A stretch of DNA of 64,000 bases from Polaribacter gangjinensis (GTDB lineage: Bacteria; Bacteroidota; Bacteroidia; Flavobacteriales; Flavobacteriaceae). The position numbers and the translations under genes are program-made. This document shows, piece after piece, positions 27,437 through 36,376 of this stretch (within the stretch, counting starts at the first letter, position 1; the number at the start of each line of letters is the position of its first letter). The notes beneath the pieces are model-generated. The model was not told where the DNA came from, did no database searches, and saw only the letters and a list, made by a program, of their open reading frames with translations. The stretch lies in contig NZ_CP150662.1 in NCBI RefSeq assembly GCF_038024125.1, positions 575,501-639,500 of the forward strand, given 5' to 3'.

Positions 27437-28450
27437 GTTGTTAGCAAATGTTTTTCTCCACTTTCTCATATCAGACTTGAAATTATCAGAACAGAAATTT
27501 AATGAATAATACAAACGTTCATTCATTGTCTCAGCCATAAGTTTTGTTGCAAAACCAAATATTTCTTCAATTCCTTTTATTTTTTGTTTGTAAAATTTAT
27601 CTGAAACAACCCAAGTTTCAAACGCAAATAAAAATAGATTAGTTAATTTTATTTGTAACCTTTTTTCAGATTCTTTAAAGAAAGTATAAAAATATGACTT
27701 AACTTTTTTTTCGTCTTTTTTATTATAACCCATTATTAAAATCGACTTGTCTTTGTAAGGAAATAGATTTAAAAAAATATCAGAAATTCTTTCCATTTCA
27801 TAACCATATTTAATTCTATATTCATTCATTTCAAGTGTTGTTTCGTAATTGTAAAAGGCTGAAATACACATTTCAATTTGTTCTATTTCTCTAACTTCAA
27901 ATACGAAAGATTCGGTTTTGTTCTTTAAGTCAAACCAAATATCTAATTCAATTTTTTCAATATCACTTATTCCAAGTTTTTGTTGATTAATATGTTCACG
28001 AGAAATATCCTTTTGATAATCATTTAAGTCTCCATTCTCTATAAAAAGCTCAAACATTCCTATTATAACTTCTTTTCTGAATTTTTCGTTATAAATAGTT
28101 CTCAATGTAAATAATAACCGAGATTCGTAATTTGTAAAATCTATTTCTTTATTACTTTCAATTTTTTTAAAAAGCTCATTGTCGTGAATTTTACAAAAAC
28201 ACTTAAATGAAAAAACTTCGTTTATACCTGTTCTTTTAAAGTAAAACTTATCATCTCTGAATAGATTTATTTGATGCTCCCAAAGATGATTTTCTTCAGC
28301 TATTGATGATAAAATTCCATTTTTTTGAAGAATATGTGAGTTTATTGAATTTAGATTGCAATTTGGATGATAACAAGTCTTAATTTCTTTTTCTGCTTTT
28401 TTCCGAGCTGTATTATAAAGTTTAGCAATTTTTATTTTATCGTATTCCAT
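27431..28450 (-). CDS. Cys/His-rich hypothetical protein, possible divergent zinc/HNH-like domain
   Basis: A 339-residue protein. The N-terminus has a zinc-ligand-like pattern: CYHPNC (about 26-31), SH at about 37-38, then CFCKIHDNELFKKIE (about 84-98). The remainder is mostly helical and charged with no membrane segment. I recall similar N-terminal signatures in proteins of accessory or defence regions but cannot name a family. Its stop codon lies inside an inverted-repeat arm. Upstream and downstream spacers are long for this genome, which suggests acquisition as a unit. Confidence 0.65.
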   Translation of the reverse strand: MEYDKIKIAKLYNTARKKAEKEIKTCYHPNCNLNSINSHILQKNGILSSIAEENHLWEHQINLFRDDKFYFKRTGINEVFSFKCFCKIHDNELFKKIESNKEIDFTNYESRLLFTLRTIYNEKFRKEVIIGMFELFIENGDLNDYQKDISREHINQQKLGISDIEKIELDIWFDLKNKTESFVFEVREIEQIEMCISAFYNYETTLEMNEYRIKYGYEMERISDIFLNLFPYKDKSILIMGYNKKDEKKVKSYFYTFFKESEKRLQIKLTNLFLFAFETWVVSDKFYKQKIKGIEEIFGFATKLMAETMNERLYYSLNFCSDNFKSDMRKWRKTFANNA

Positions 28451-28993
28451 TATATTTTTTAAATGTCGATTTTTTTTAAATATTTGCTAACAGGTTAATA
28501 AACGCAAGTTTATGTAACATTTCACAGACTATAGCGCATTTTTTCGCATCACAAAATACAAATAAATAAATACAATCACCACAGCTATAGCAAATACAGG
28601 AAAAACACCCTACACCTCTTTCAACACAAACACACTCGTTGTAAGACTTTTATTATATTGGCTGTGGGTTGGTAATTGTTATAAAACTATTGTAGGTACA
28701 TTGTTGCAACTCCTTCAGTGTGCAGTAACAACTGCGTACGTACTCAATTGCTACTGCGCACGTAGTTGAGTACCCAAATATAACACAATTTTTCTAGAGA
28801 AGTTTTACAATTTATTTAAATAAGTTATACAACTATTTTAGATTAATTGTACAATTAATTGACAGTTGCTCACGTACCCGTTTGCAAATTCGCACTGAGG
28901 CGCTAGCAGTTATGCACGTATGGAATTGCACTAGCATAAGATACCAATAACAAACCTTGCCAATTTGATGCAGAAAAGGTGTTGTACCTATTT
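28451..28993. repeat. Non-coding island boundary with inverted repeats
   Basis: This 543-base stretch has no supported ORF and is locally richer in G+C and in short repeats than its surroundings. A palindrome GTACTCAA...TTGAGTAC spans 28740-28773, with related words GCGTACGTAC, GCGCACGTAG and CTCACGTACC nearby. GTTATGC recurs at 28909-28915 next to CGCTAGC. It looks like the decayed or structured end of a mobile or cassette-like segment. Confidence 0.5.
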
Positions 28994-29719
28994 TTAAAAA
29001 AGGCGTACTTGGATATTTTCTAGTACCACTTCAGAAAGTTTTTTGAGCTGATTTTTTTCGAAAGCTATATCTAAATCCGATAAAGAAATTGCTTCGTTTG
29101 TAGGTTGGTAATTGTCGAAATTTACAAAACGAATGCCTTCAACAAGTGCTGCATTTTTTATAGCTCTGAAACGTTTTCCTCCACCATTGGTATGAAATGA
29201 GTACGCTAAGTAATCCATGGTAAAACTTTGTGCATCAATCCAATAGATAAATACATCTTCAAAATCCTCTCCTCCTCCATTTTCTGAAAAACTCACTTCA
29301 ATTTTATAATATTCTTTTCCTTGTATGTCAGTGGAAGGCAACAGTTTTTTACGCACAGCAGCATCATTCAAACCATAAGGCAATACCGAAAAATAATGCA
29401 CCGAGTTTACTGAATTTGCATAAACATTCGCTAAAGAATCCGAAAGTTGAATTTGATTTCCATGAACAAATCGTTGAAAACCTTGGTTACTCAACACATC
29501 CGTAATTGAATCAAAAGAGCGCTTTAATTGAAAAACGCCATTTTTACGAATAGCTTCGTAGCTTTTATCTCTAAAATCAAACGAAATATCGGCATTTGCT
29601 ACCTTATCAGCTCCTGCAACCATCATGGCTTTGTCTATAATTTCTTGAGCGGTTAACTCCTTTTTGGCTGTTTGACAAGAAATTAACAAACTTATGGCGA
29701 CTAAAAATAGGTATTTCAT
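28994..29719 (-). CDS. DUF6503-like lipoprotein
   Basis: A 241-residue exported protein. The lipobox is LLISCQ, after which comes TAQEIIDKAMMVAGADKVANADISFDFR, typical of a Bacteroidota family that resembles outer-membrane lipoprotein-sorting folds (LolA/LolB-like beta sheets). I believe it is labelled DUF6503; no function is known. The frame extends to 29755, but the ATG at 29719 gives the signal peptide and sits behind a TAATTTTG promoter box at 29753. It is divergent from smpB. Confidence 0.72.
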   Translation of the reverse strand: MKYLFLVAISLLISCQTAKKELTAQEIIDKAMMVAGADKVANADISFDFRDKSYEAIRKNGVFQLKRSFDSITDVLSNQGFQRFVHGNQIQLSDSLANVYANSVNSVHYFSVLPYGLNDAAVRKKLLPSTDIQGKEYYKIEVSFSENGGGEDFEDVFIYWIDAQSFTMDYLAYSFHTNGGGKRFRAIKNAALVEGIRFVNFDNYQPTNEAISLSDLDIAFEKNQLKKLSEVVLENIQVRLF

Positions 29720-29752
29720 GGATTGTTTTTGTGTTGGTCTGTAAATTGGATG

Positions 29753-29760
29753 CAAAATTA
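29753..29760 (-). promoter_or_regulatory. -7 promoter element for the DUF6503-like gene (TAATTTTG)
   Basis: Exact TAnnTTTG match on the minus strand, 34 bases before the chosen ATG. Confidence 0.5.
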
Positions 29761-29785
29761 CATTTCTTTCACGAAACTAAAAATG

Positions 29786-29793
29786 TATCTTTG
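29786..29793 (+). promoter_or_regulatory. smpB -7 promoter element (TATCTTTG)
   Basis: Exact TAnnTTTG match on the plus strand, 32 bases before the smpB ATG, divergent from the box at 29753. Confidence 0.55.
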
Positions 29794-29824
29794 TAACCGT
29801 TTTTAATCAAAAAAACATTCATTG

Positions 29825-30292
29825 ATGACTGTTCAGAAAAAAATCAATATTCAAAATAAAAAAGCCCGTTTCGAATTTGAAATTTTGGACATTTATGTGG
29901 CTGGAATTCAATTGACAGGTACTGAAATCAAATCAATCAGAGAAAGTAAAGCACGTATTACCGAAAGTTTTTGCGAATTTAATGAAGATGGTGAGTTATT
30001 CATCATCAATATGTATATTGAAGAATATGCTTTTGGACATCATTTTAACCACAATCCGAAAAGTGAACGCAGGCTATTGTTGAATAAACGCGAATTGCGC
30101 AATCTTAAAAAAGATGTGGAAGCCAAAGGAAATACCATTGTTCCGTTAAAATTATTTTTGAATGAACGTGGTTTTGCCAAATTAGAAATTGCCTTGGCAA
30201 AAGGTAAAAAAACCCACGACAAACGCGAAGTGATTAAAGACAGAGACAATAAAATAGACTTAGCAAGGATTAAAAAAAGTTTTAATGCTTAA
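29825..30292 (+). CDS. smpB: SsrA-binding protein SmpB
   Basis: A 155-residue partner of tmRNA in trans-translation, which rescues stalled ribosomes. Family blocks are KARFEFEIL, GIQLTGTEIKSIRESKARI, EEYAFGHHFNHNP and the C-terminal GKKTHDKREVIKDRD. The preceding TTG at 29822 is not needed; the ATG at 29825 is preferred. Its stop overlaps the start of maf by eight bases, so the two are cotranscribed. The tmRNA gene itself is not seen in the window. Confidence 0.95.
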   Translation: MTVQKKINIQNKKARFEFEILDIYVAGIQLTGTEIKSIRESKARITESFCEFNEDGELFIINMYIEEYAFGHHFNHNPKSERRLLLNKRELRNLKKDVEAKGNTIVPLKLFLNERGFAKLEIALAKGKKTHDKREVIKDRDNKIDLARIKKSFNA

Positions 30293-30863
30293 TCAAAAAC
30301 TTAAAAACTACAAGGTTATTTTAGCGTCAGGTTCTCCCAGAAGACAACAGTTTTTTAAAGACCTTGGCATTGATTTTACCATTCAAGTAAAATCGGTGGA
30401 TGAAGTTTATCCCGCACATTTACAAGGAGCTGAAATCACCAATTATTTAGCAGATTTAAAATCAAAAGCGTTTACCAATGTAAAGGAAAATGAATTGGTG
30501 ATTACGTCTGATACCATTGTTTGGTTAGAAAACAAGCCTTTAGAAAAAGCAGCGAATGAGCAAGAAGCTTTTGAAATGTTGCGAAAAATGTCAGGAAAAA
30601 TGCACGAAGTGATTACATCCGTAAGCATTAAAAGCGCCAATTTTCAAAAGCTTTTTAATGATACTACGCGTGTTTTTTTTAAAGAACTTTCGGATGAAGA
30701 AATCCGTTTTTACATTAAAAATTACCAACCTTTTGACAAAGCAGGTGCATACGGAATTCAAGAATGGATTGGATTTATTGGCATCGAAAAAATTGAAGGA
30801 AGTTATTTCAATGTAATGGGTTTGCCTGTTCATAAACTCTATGAAGAATTGATGAAATTATAG
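30285..30863 (+). CDS. maf: Maf family nucleotide pyrophosphatase
   Basis: A 192-residue house-cleaning nucleotide pyrophosphatase (dTTP/UTP or modified nucleotides). The characteristic ASGSPRRQQ motif is at the N-terminus, the catalytic Asp is in VITSDTIVW, and FNKAG-type residues appear as DKAGAYGIQEW. The YfhH subgroup of Maf (YhdE versus YceF) cannot be told from motif reading alone. It overlaps smpB by eight bases. Confidence 0.93.
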   Translation: MLNQKLKNYKVILASGSPRRQQFFKDLGIDFTIQVKSVDEVYPAHLQGAEITNYLADLKSKAFTNVKENELVITSDTIVWLENKPLEKAANEQEAFEMLRKMSGKMHEVITSVSIKSANFQKLFNDTTRVFFKELSDEEIRFYIKNYQPFDKAGAYGIQEWIGFIGIEKIEGSYFNVMGLPVHKLYEELMKL

Positions 30864-30921
30864 CCTGAAACATTAAAGAAAATACTATTTTTACAACCTA
30901 TTTACAACACAATACCACAAA

Positions 30922-31875
30922 ATGAAAAAATACACATACACAGAAATGAAAGACACACGTTCTGGTTTTGGTGATGGCCTTACAGAATTAGGAAGAACAA
31001 ATCCAAACGTAGTTGCGCTATGTGCTGATTTAATTGGATCCTTAAAAATGGATGACTTTATCAAAGAAAATCCTGATCGATTTTTCCAAGTGGGCATTGC
31101 AGAAGCCAACATGATTGGTATTGCAGCTGGCTTAACCATTGGAGGAAAAATTCCGTTTACAGGAACTTTTGCCAATTTTTCAACAGGAAGAGTGTATGAT
31201 CAAATTCGTCAATCTGTGGCGTATTCTGGTAAAAATGTAAAAATTTGTGCTTCGCATGCAGGAGTTACCTTGGGTGAAGATGGCGCTACTCATCAAATTT
31301 TAGAAGATATTGGGTTGATGAAAATGTTGCCAGGAATGACTGTTATCAATCCTTGTGATTATAACCAAACAAAGGCTGCAACCATTGCTATTGCAGATTT
31401 TGATGGTCCTGTGTATTTGCGTTTTGGGCGTCCAAAAGTGCCTGTATACATGCCTGCTGACGAGCCTTTTGTTATTGGAAAAGGGATTTTGTTAACAGAA
31501 GGAACAGATGTAACTATTGTAGCAACAGGTCATTTGGTTTGGGAAGCCTTACAAGCTGCTGAGCAATTGAAAGCACAAGGTATCAGTGCAGAAGTGATCA
31601 ATATCCACACCATTAAACCTTTGGATGAAGAAATCATTTTAAAATCGGTTGCCAAAACAGGTTGTATTGTTTCTGCAGAAGAGCATAATATTTTAGGTGG
31701 TTTGGGCGAAAGTATTGCTAGAACTTTGGCATTGAACGCTCCTACTCCACAAGAATTTGTAGGAACCAATGATACTTTTGGTGAATCAGGAACTCCCGAA
31801 CAATTGATGGCAAAATACGGATTGGATGCTGCTGCTGTTGTAAAAGCGGCTAAAAAAGTAATGGCAAGGAAATAA
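30922..31875 (+). CDS. Transketolase, C-terminal subunit
   Basis: A 317-residue protein equal to the pyrimidine-binding and C-terminal domains of transketolase. The catalytic glutamate lies in GIAEANMIGIAAGL, the cofactor-facing stretch is SHAGVTLGEDGATHQ, and the C-terminal domain has EEHNILGGLGESIA. The TPP-binding N-terminal half must be a separate gene, a split common in Bacteroidota, yet it is not adjacent on either side here. It works in the non-oxidative pentose phosphate pathway. A pyruvate dehydrogenase-like E1-beta or DXS role is unlikely from length and motifs. Confidence 0.88.
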   Translation: MKKYTYTEMKDTRSGFGDGLTELGRTNPNVVALCADLIGSLKMDDFIKENPDRFFQVGIAEANMIGIAAGLTIGGKIPFTGTFANFSTGRVYDQIRQSVAYSGKNVKICASHAGVTLGEDGATHQILEDIGLMKMLPGMTVINPCDYNQTKAATIAIADFDGPVYLRFGRPKVPVYMPADEPFVIGKGILLTEGTDVTIVATGHLVWEALQAAEQLKAQGISAEVINIHTIKPLDEEIILKSVAKTGCIVSAEEHNILGGLGESIARTLALNAPTPQEFVGTNDTFGESGTPEQLMAKYGLDAAAVVKAAKKVMARK

Positions 31876-31921
31876 ACACTTGCCTTTATGCGTTGTAATT
31901 GAAATCATTAAAACAAATCGT

Positions 31922-32529
31922 ATGAAAAAAGTACTTTTAGTAGCATGTTTTTTATTTGGATTACATCAAGCTGCAAATTCGCAAGTCCATTTCGGAATTA
32001 AAGGCGGTATCAATTACAATTCCAATGCTATTCAAGATGTAAAAGTGAAGATGTTTTTGATGGCGCAAAAAGCAAAACTGGATATCATGCTGGTATTTGG
32101 TTGCGTTTTAAAATTCCGGTTATTGGTTTGTATTTACGCCCTGAATTGGTGTACACAAATCTTGAAAACACCCTCCAATATGACAATGGTTTGGTGCAAA
32201 AAAACACCACTTTTAGCTTTCAAAAAATTGACATTCCTGTGTTGTTAGGCAAAAAGATTTTAGGTATAGGCAATATCTATATTGGCCCTTCTTTTCAATA
32301 TGTATTGGATCAAGGATTTAGCATTAATGATATCCCAAATGTTGATGGAGATGGATTTACAGTTGGTTTGCAATTTGGAGGTGGCATTGAATTGGGAAGA
32401 TTAGGATTAGACATTCGTTGGGAACGTGGATTTAATAGTATAGAATCTAGTTTTTTAGATGGCGCAACTACAGTTCAATTTGACACTCGTGTAAATCAAA
32501 TTATTGTGGGATTGTCTTATAGATTGTAG
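31922..32529 (+). pseudogene. Outer-membrane beta-barrel (PorT/OmpA-like) gene broken by a frameshift
   Basis: The first part (31922 to about 32046) encodes a signal peptide and GIKGGINYNSNAIQDVKV. The rest of the barrel (SKTGYHAGIWLRF onward to GLSYRL) is read in another frame from about 32047 to 32529. Joining them requires one missing base near 32041-32049, next to AAAA. Together they would give a family-like protein of about 200 residues. This is a frameshift mutation, a sequencing error, or conceivably -1 slippage on AAAA. The second frame is strongly coding-like, so the break is recent or artificial. Confidence 0.75.
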
Positions 32530-32538
32530 TTTATCAAT

Positions 32539-33654
32539 CTATTTGTTTTTATATTTCCTGCCATACCACAATAAAATACCTGTTATTGGTAAAGTTGCTA
32601 TGAGCAAACTTGATAAAAAAGCAATTATTTTTCCAACAATTCCGCCAATAGCACCAATGTGAATGTCATAATTCATTCTAAGAATTTTGTCAGCTGTTTT
32701 TGCGTTTTCGTATTTTCCGTACAAACTTGGTGTTCCAATTTCTTCTAGGGTATTTTGATCAAAAAATCTAAAATCTGCATCATAATACAATCCATTACTA
32801 TTTGAGATTTCAACATAAATACTTTCCTCTTTAGTTTTTGGATAATGCAATTCAAAAGCTACTGCTGTAGGGTTTTCTTTTGATAATTTTGTAATCAATA
32901 AATCCATAGGAGGTGTGCTTAAAAAATCAGTTTTTGTTCCTTTATTTTCAGGTATGATAAATGCTATTTCTTTTTCACCTCCAATAGATTTATACACCCC
33001 GTATTTTAGCCAATTATAAGACATTATTGAACCCGTTAAGGCAATAATAAAAGCAAAAAAGCATACATAAAAACCTAAAATGCTATGCAAATCAAAATTT
33101 TTACGTTTCCAACCTGTGGTATTTTTCCAATCAAATAACATTCTCTTTTTTAAGTTTTTGCGTTGTTTTGGAACCCATAAAAAGACCCCAGATATAATAA
33201 TTAAAAGGAAAATTAAAATTGAAACTCCAACAATTTGCTCTCCAATTTCTTTAGGCAACCAAAGACGCATATGCCCTTTTAAAACAAACGCAAAAAATCC
33301 TGAAAGATGGTCATTTATCTTGATAACCTCTCCAGTATATGGGTTTAGAAAAATACTTTGGTAAAATTCGGGAGTTGCGTCATAAAAAATGACTTCAATA
33401 GCATCATCTGCTTTTTTAAATACAGTTCCGTGAATTGAATTGTTTGGAAAAATTTCTTTTGCGATATCTCTTGCCTTTGTTGGGGTTAACCTCTCCTTGT
33501 CTTGAGGTGTTACTTTTTTGTAATCATCATACAATGATTCAATTTCGTCTTTAAAAGTCCAACAACAGCCTGTAATTGCCACAATAAAAACAACCAAACC
33601 TGTTGTAATGCCTAAAATTTTATGTAATTGAAATAGTATTTTTCTTACGGACAT
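32539..33654 (-). CDS. PepSY-associated TM helix domain protein
   Basis: A 371-residue inner-membrane protein with about four transmembrane helices (residues 15-35, 133-160, 190-213 and 340-362) and two PepSY-type periplasmic segments. Its start, RKILFQLHKILGITTGLVVFIVAITG, is typical. Such proteins are found beside siderophore receptors and are thought to reduce or process ferric siderophores. It follows the TonB-dependent receptor on the same strand, 57 bases after its stop, with a hairpin in between, so its level may be lower than the receptor's. Confidence 0.88.
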   Translation of the reverse strand: MSVRKILFQLHKILGITTGLVVFIVAITGCCWTFKDEIESLYDDYKKVTPQDKERLTPTKARDIAKEIFPNNSIHGTVFKKADDAIEVIFYDATPEFYQSIFLNPYTGEVIKINDHLSGFFAFVLKGHMRLWLPKEIGEQIVGVSILIFLLIIISGVFLWVPKQRKNLKKRMLFDWKNTTGWKRKNFDLHSILGFYVCFFAFIIALTGSIMSYNWLKYGVYKSIGGEKEIAFIIPENKGTKTDFLSTPPMDLLITKLSKENPTAVAFELHYPKTKEESIYVEISNSNGLYYDADFRFFDQNTLEEIGTPSLYGKYENAKTADKILRMNYDIHIGAIGGIVGKIIAFLSSLLIATLPITGILLWYGRKYKNK

Positions 33655-33670
33655 ATTCTTTCTATTTTTT

Positions 33671-33702
33671 AAAAGGGCAACTTTTGAAAGCTGCCCTTTT
33701 TA
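33671..33702 (-). terminator. Hairpin between TonB receptor and PepSY genes
   Basis: Stem AAAAGGGCA / TGCCCTTTT with an inner CTTT/AAAG extension, in the 57-base gap between two same-strand genes. It probably works as a partial terminator. Confidence 0.65.
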
Positions 33703-33711
33703 GAACATTAA

Positions 33712-36135
33712 TTAAAATTGATATGAAATATTGGCTAATAAAGCGCGTGGTTGTTGTGGATTTATGGTTGTCCAGCCTTTGTAATATTCTTTATTAAAGA
33801 CATTATTCAATTTCAATCCAATGCTGTATTTATTTCCTTGATAAAAAACGGAAGTATTTACAACTGTATAACTAGGTAATATAAACTCGCCTGTTGATAG
33901 GTAGTTTATGGCAAAACGCTCGCTAGCGCCATTAAATCCTGCTCCAAAACCAAATCCATCTAATGCGCCTTTTTGAAATTCATAGTTTGCCCAAAAATTA
34001 TATAAGATTTCAGGACCTGCTTCTAAAGGTCGTCTATTTAAAATTTGGATATTATCAGATTTTGTAGTTTCACTATCATTATTACTGAAACCTGCTCTTA
34101 TATTTAATCCTTGAAATGGATTGGCATTGATTTCAATTTCAAAACCTTTGCTTACAATTTCACCGCCTTGAATTTTATTGAATGGAGATGCAGGATCTGT
34201 AATTACACGATCTTTCACTTTGATGTCATAATAACTTACAGTTGCATTTAATCGATTGTTGAATAAATTGGTTTTGAAACCAAATTCTAATTGATTAGCT
34301 TGTTCAGGATCAAAATTTTGTAATGTTTGAGGTCCATCAGCAGGATTTCCAACCAATTGAGGTGCAACATTTGTAAATCCATTTTGATAATTTCCAAACA
34401 GCGAAAGTTTATCTTTTATAGGTTGATATACCAACCCAAACTTTGGTGAGAATGTTGTTTGGTCAAAATCATCAGTGATATTGGTAATATTTCCATCATT
34501 ATTAAAATGATCTAAACGCAAACCAAGCATTGCAGAAAATTTATCAGTGATATTCAATACATCCGAAAAATACAAACTGTAAATATGATAGGTTGATTTT
34601 ACGTTTGCAACACCTTGTGATGCTAAAACTGCATCTACAGCCGAAGTTGATAGCGGAAATGTATCATTTTCTATATTGGATGTAAAAGGATTGTCGCCAT
34701 TTGATCCTCCATTTGGTGTTATATTTCCATAAAAAGCATATCCAGTACTATTATTTACTTGAGTTTCGTTGAAATAATCCAAGCCTACAACAATTCTATT
34801 TCTCATAGAAGCTATTTTAAAATCACCTATAAAATTTTGCTGAATATCTGTAGTTTGTGTGTTGGCATTTTGCTTATTGATGTATCTTGTAAAGGTATTT
34901 CCGCCTAAAATTCCGAAATCAAATAAATAAGAATAATATCCATTTGTTGATGTTGAACTTTTGGAAAGCAATGTTTGTGACTGCCAAGAATCTGACAATT
35001 TATAATCCATTTCTATTCTGTAATTCTGAGTTGGATTTTGCAATGTTAAATCGTTACTTGTAAAAGATAATTTGTTATTGTAACCCAATTCTTCAAGGTT
35101 TGAAGCTTCTGTTGGTGCACTTCTATTCAAGAATAAAAACATGGGATTTGTTTGTGTAGCTTGTGTAATTTCTCCATAAAAAGAAAAAGATAATTTATTA
35201 TTTACTTTGTATGATAAAGAAGGAGCTACAAAAAACGATTCTCTAAAACCTGCATCCTGAAAACTTTGTTCAGTTGTGTAAGCTGTGTTGAATCTGAAAT
35301 AGAGATTTTCATTTTTGTTTAAAGCAGTATTAAAATCACCCACAATTTGATTCAAACCATAACTTCCTGATGTAAATGACAATTCTCCTCCAGTTCCTGC
35401 ATAAGGTTTTTTGGTTACTACATTGATAAGACCACCGTATGAACTCACAGCATTTCCAAAGAAAGTTGCTGAAGGCCCTTTCAATACTTCAATACGCTCA
35501 ATATTTGCTGGATTTATGGTTCCATTTGTCAATCCTGGCAATCCATTAACAAGTTGAGGTTGTACAGAAAAACCACGCAAAGCATAATATCCAGCTCCAT
35601 CTCCTCCTCTTCCTGTTGAAGCCCATAAACTCTCAACACCAGTTGCATTTTTTAAAGCATCATCAAAATTAGTAACTATTTGTGATTTCAAAAGTTCGTT
35701 AGTGATGGTGCTATAAACTTGAGAATTTTCAATATCTTTTAATGAAAGTTTAGATACATAAGCTGTTTGTTTTCTTGAAAACTTATTTCTACGTTCACCT
35801 TCAATAATTACCTCTTCTAGAATTTCATTTCCTTCAAAAAGAATAATTGAATCGAGTTTTAAGGGTTGGTTATTGGAGATTGTAACTGCAATTTCTTTTG
35901 TTTTAAAACCAATATATGATAGTATTAATTCATAATCTCCTGATTGTAAATTGTTAATTTCAAAGAAACCATTTTCATTAGATTGTGTTCCTTTGGATGT
36001 GTTTTTGAGAGAAATATTGACACCAAATAACGGCATTTGTGTATTGTCTACTACTTTTCCTGTTATTGTTCCACTTTGTGAAAATGCTGCACTTGACAGC
36101 AAAAAAACTGTAAGAATTTGAATTAGATGTTTCAT
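33712..36135 (-). CDS. TonB-dependent siderophore receptor
   Basis: An 807-residue outer-membrane receptor. The domains are a signal peptide (residues 1-19), a carboxypeptidase-like regulatory domain (about 22-108; GTITGKVVDNTQ, GVNISLKNTSKGTQSNENG), a plug with IERIEVLKGPSATFFGN, and a 22-strand barrel ending in aromatic YQF. FecA/FhuA-like blocks such as NNVFNKEYYKGW fit ferric-siderophore uptake. The upstream region has a promoter box at 36173 and a possible metal-regulator site. It pairs with the PepSY protein; no TonB/ExbB genes are nearby. Confidence 0.92.
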   Translation of the reverse strand: MKHLIQILTVFLLSSAAFSQSGTITGKVVDNTQMPLFGVNISLKNTSKGTQSNENGFFEINNLQSGDYELILSYIGFKTKEIAVTISNNQPLKLDSIILFEGNEILEEVIIEGERRNKFSRKQTAYVSKLSLKDIENSQVYSTITNELLKSQIVTNFDDALKNATGVESLWASTGRGGDGAGYYALRGFSVQPQLVNGLPGLTNGTINPANIERIEVLKGPSATFFGNAVSSYGGLINVVTKKPYAGTGGELSFTSGSYGLNQIVGDFNTALNKNENLYFRFNTAYTTEQSFQDAGFRESFFVAPSLSYKVNNKLSFSFYGEITQATQTNPMFLFLNRSAPTEASNLEELGYNNKLSFTSNDLTLQNPTQNYRIEMDYKLSDSWQSQTLLSKSSTSTNGYYSYLFDFGILGGNTFTRYINKQNANTQTTDIQQNFIGDFKIASMRNRIVVGLDYFNETQVNNSTGYAFYGNITPNGGSNGDNPFTSNIENDTFPLSTSAVDAVLASQGVANVKSTYHIYSLYFSDVLNITDKFSAMLGLRLDHFNNDGNITNITDDFDQTTFSPKFGLVYQPIKDKLSLFGNYQNGFTNVAPQLVGNPADGPQTLQNFDPEQANQLEFGFKTNLFNNRLNATVSYYDIKVKDRVITDPASPFNKIQGGEIVSKGFEIEINANPFQGLNIRAGFSNNDSETTKSDNIQILNRRPLEAGPEILYNFWANYEFQKGALDGFGFGAGFNGASERFAINYLSTGEFILPSYTVVNTSVFYQGNKYSIGLKLNNVFNKEYYKGWTTINPQQPRALLANISYQF

Positions 36136-36143
36136 TGTTTTTG

Positions 36144-36160
36144 TTTAGACTTAATATAAA
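36144..36160 (-). promoter_or_regulatory. Possible metal-regulator operator upstream of the TonB receptor
   Basis: TTTAGACTTAATATAAA is a partial palindrome (TTTA...TAAA) lying between the promoter box and the ATG. Its shape resembles DtxR/Fur-type sites, but the match is weak and no regulator gene is adjacent. Confidence 0.25.
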
Positions 36161-36172
36161 TAATATTTTTGA

Positions 36173-36180
36173 CAAATATA
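36173..36180 (-). promoter_or_regulatory. TonB receptor -7 promoter element (TATATTTG)
   Basis: Exact TAnnTTTG match on the minus strand, 38 bases before the receptor ATG. Confidence 0.5.
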
Positions 36181-36376
36181 TTTACAGGAAGTCAAACAAC
36201 AAAATTATTTATAATAAATCTAAATAAAATTTAAAAAGCAATAATATTGCATATAAATAACAATAAAATTGCTATGTATTTAAGAAAATTAAAGTAACTA
36301 ATTAGTAGGAATATATCAAGTATAACTCTAATTTAAAATAAATAAATTTGAAAGAAAAATAAATGAATAAAGATTT

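Noticed and set aside
25089..28993. Complete restriction-modification or toxin-antitoxin system in the HNH island
   Set aside because: No methyltransferase, specificity subunit or antitoxin-like gene lies nearby; only nuclease-like domains are visible.
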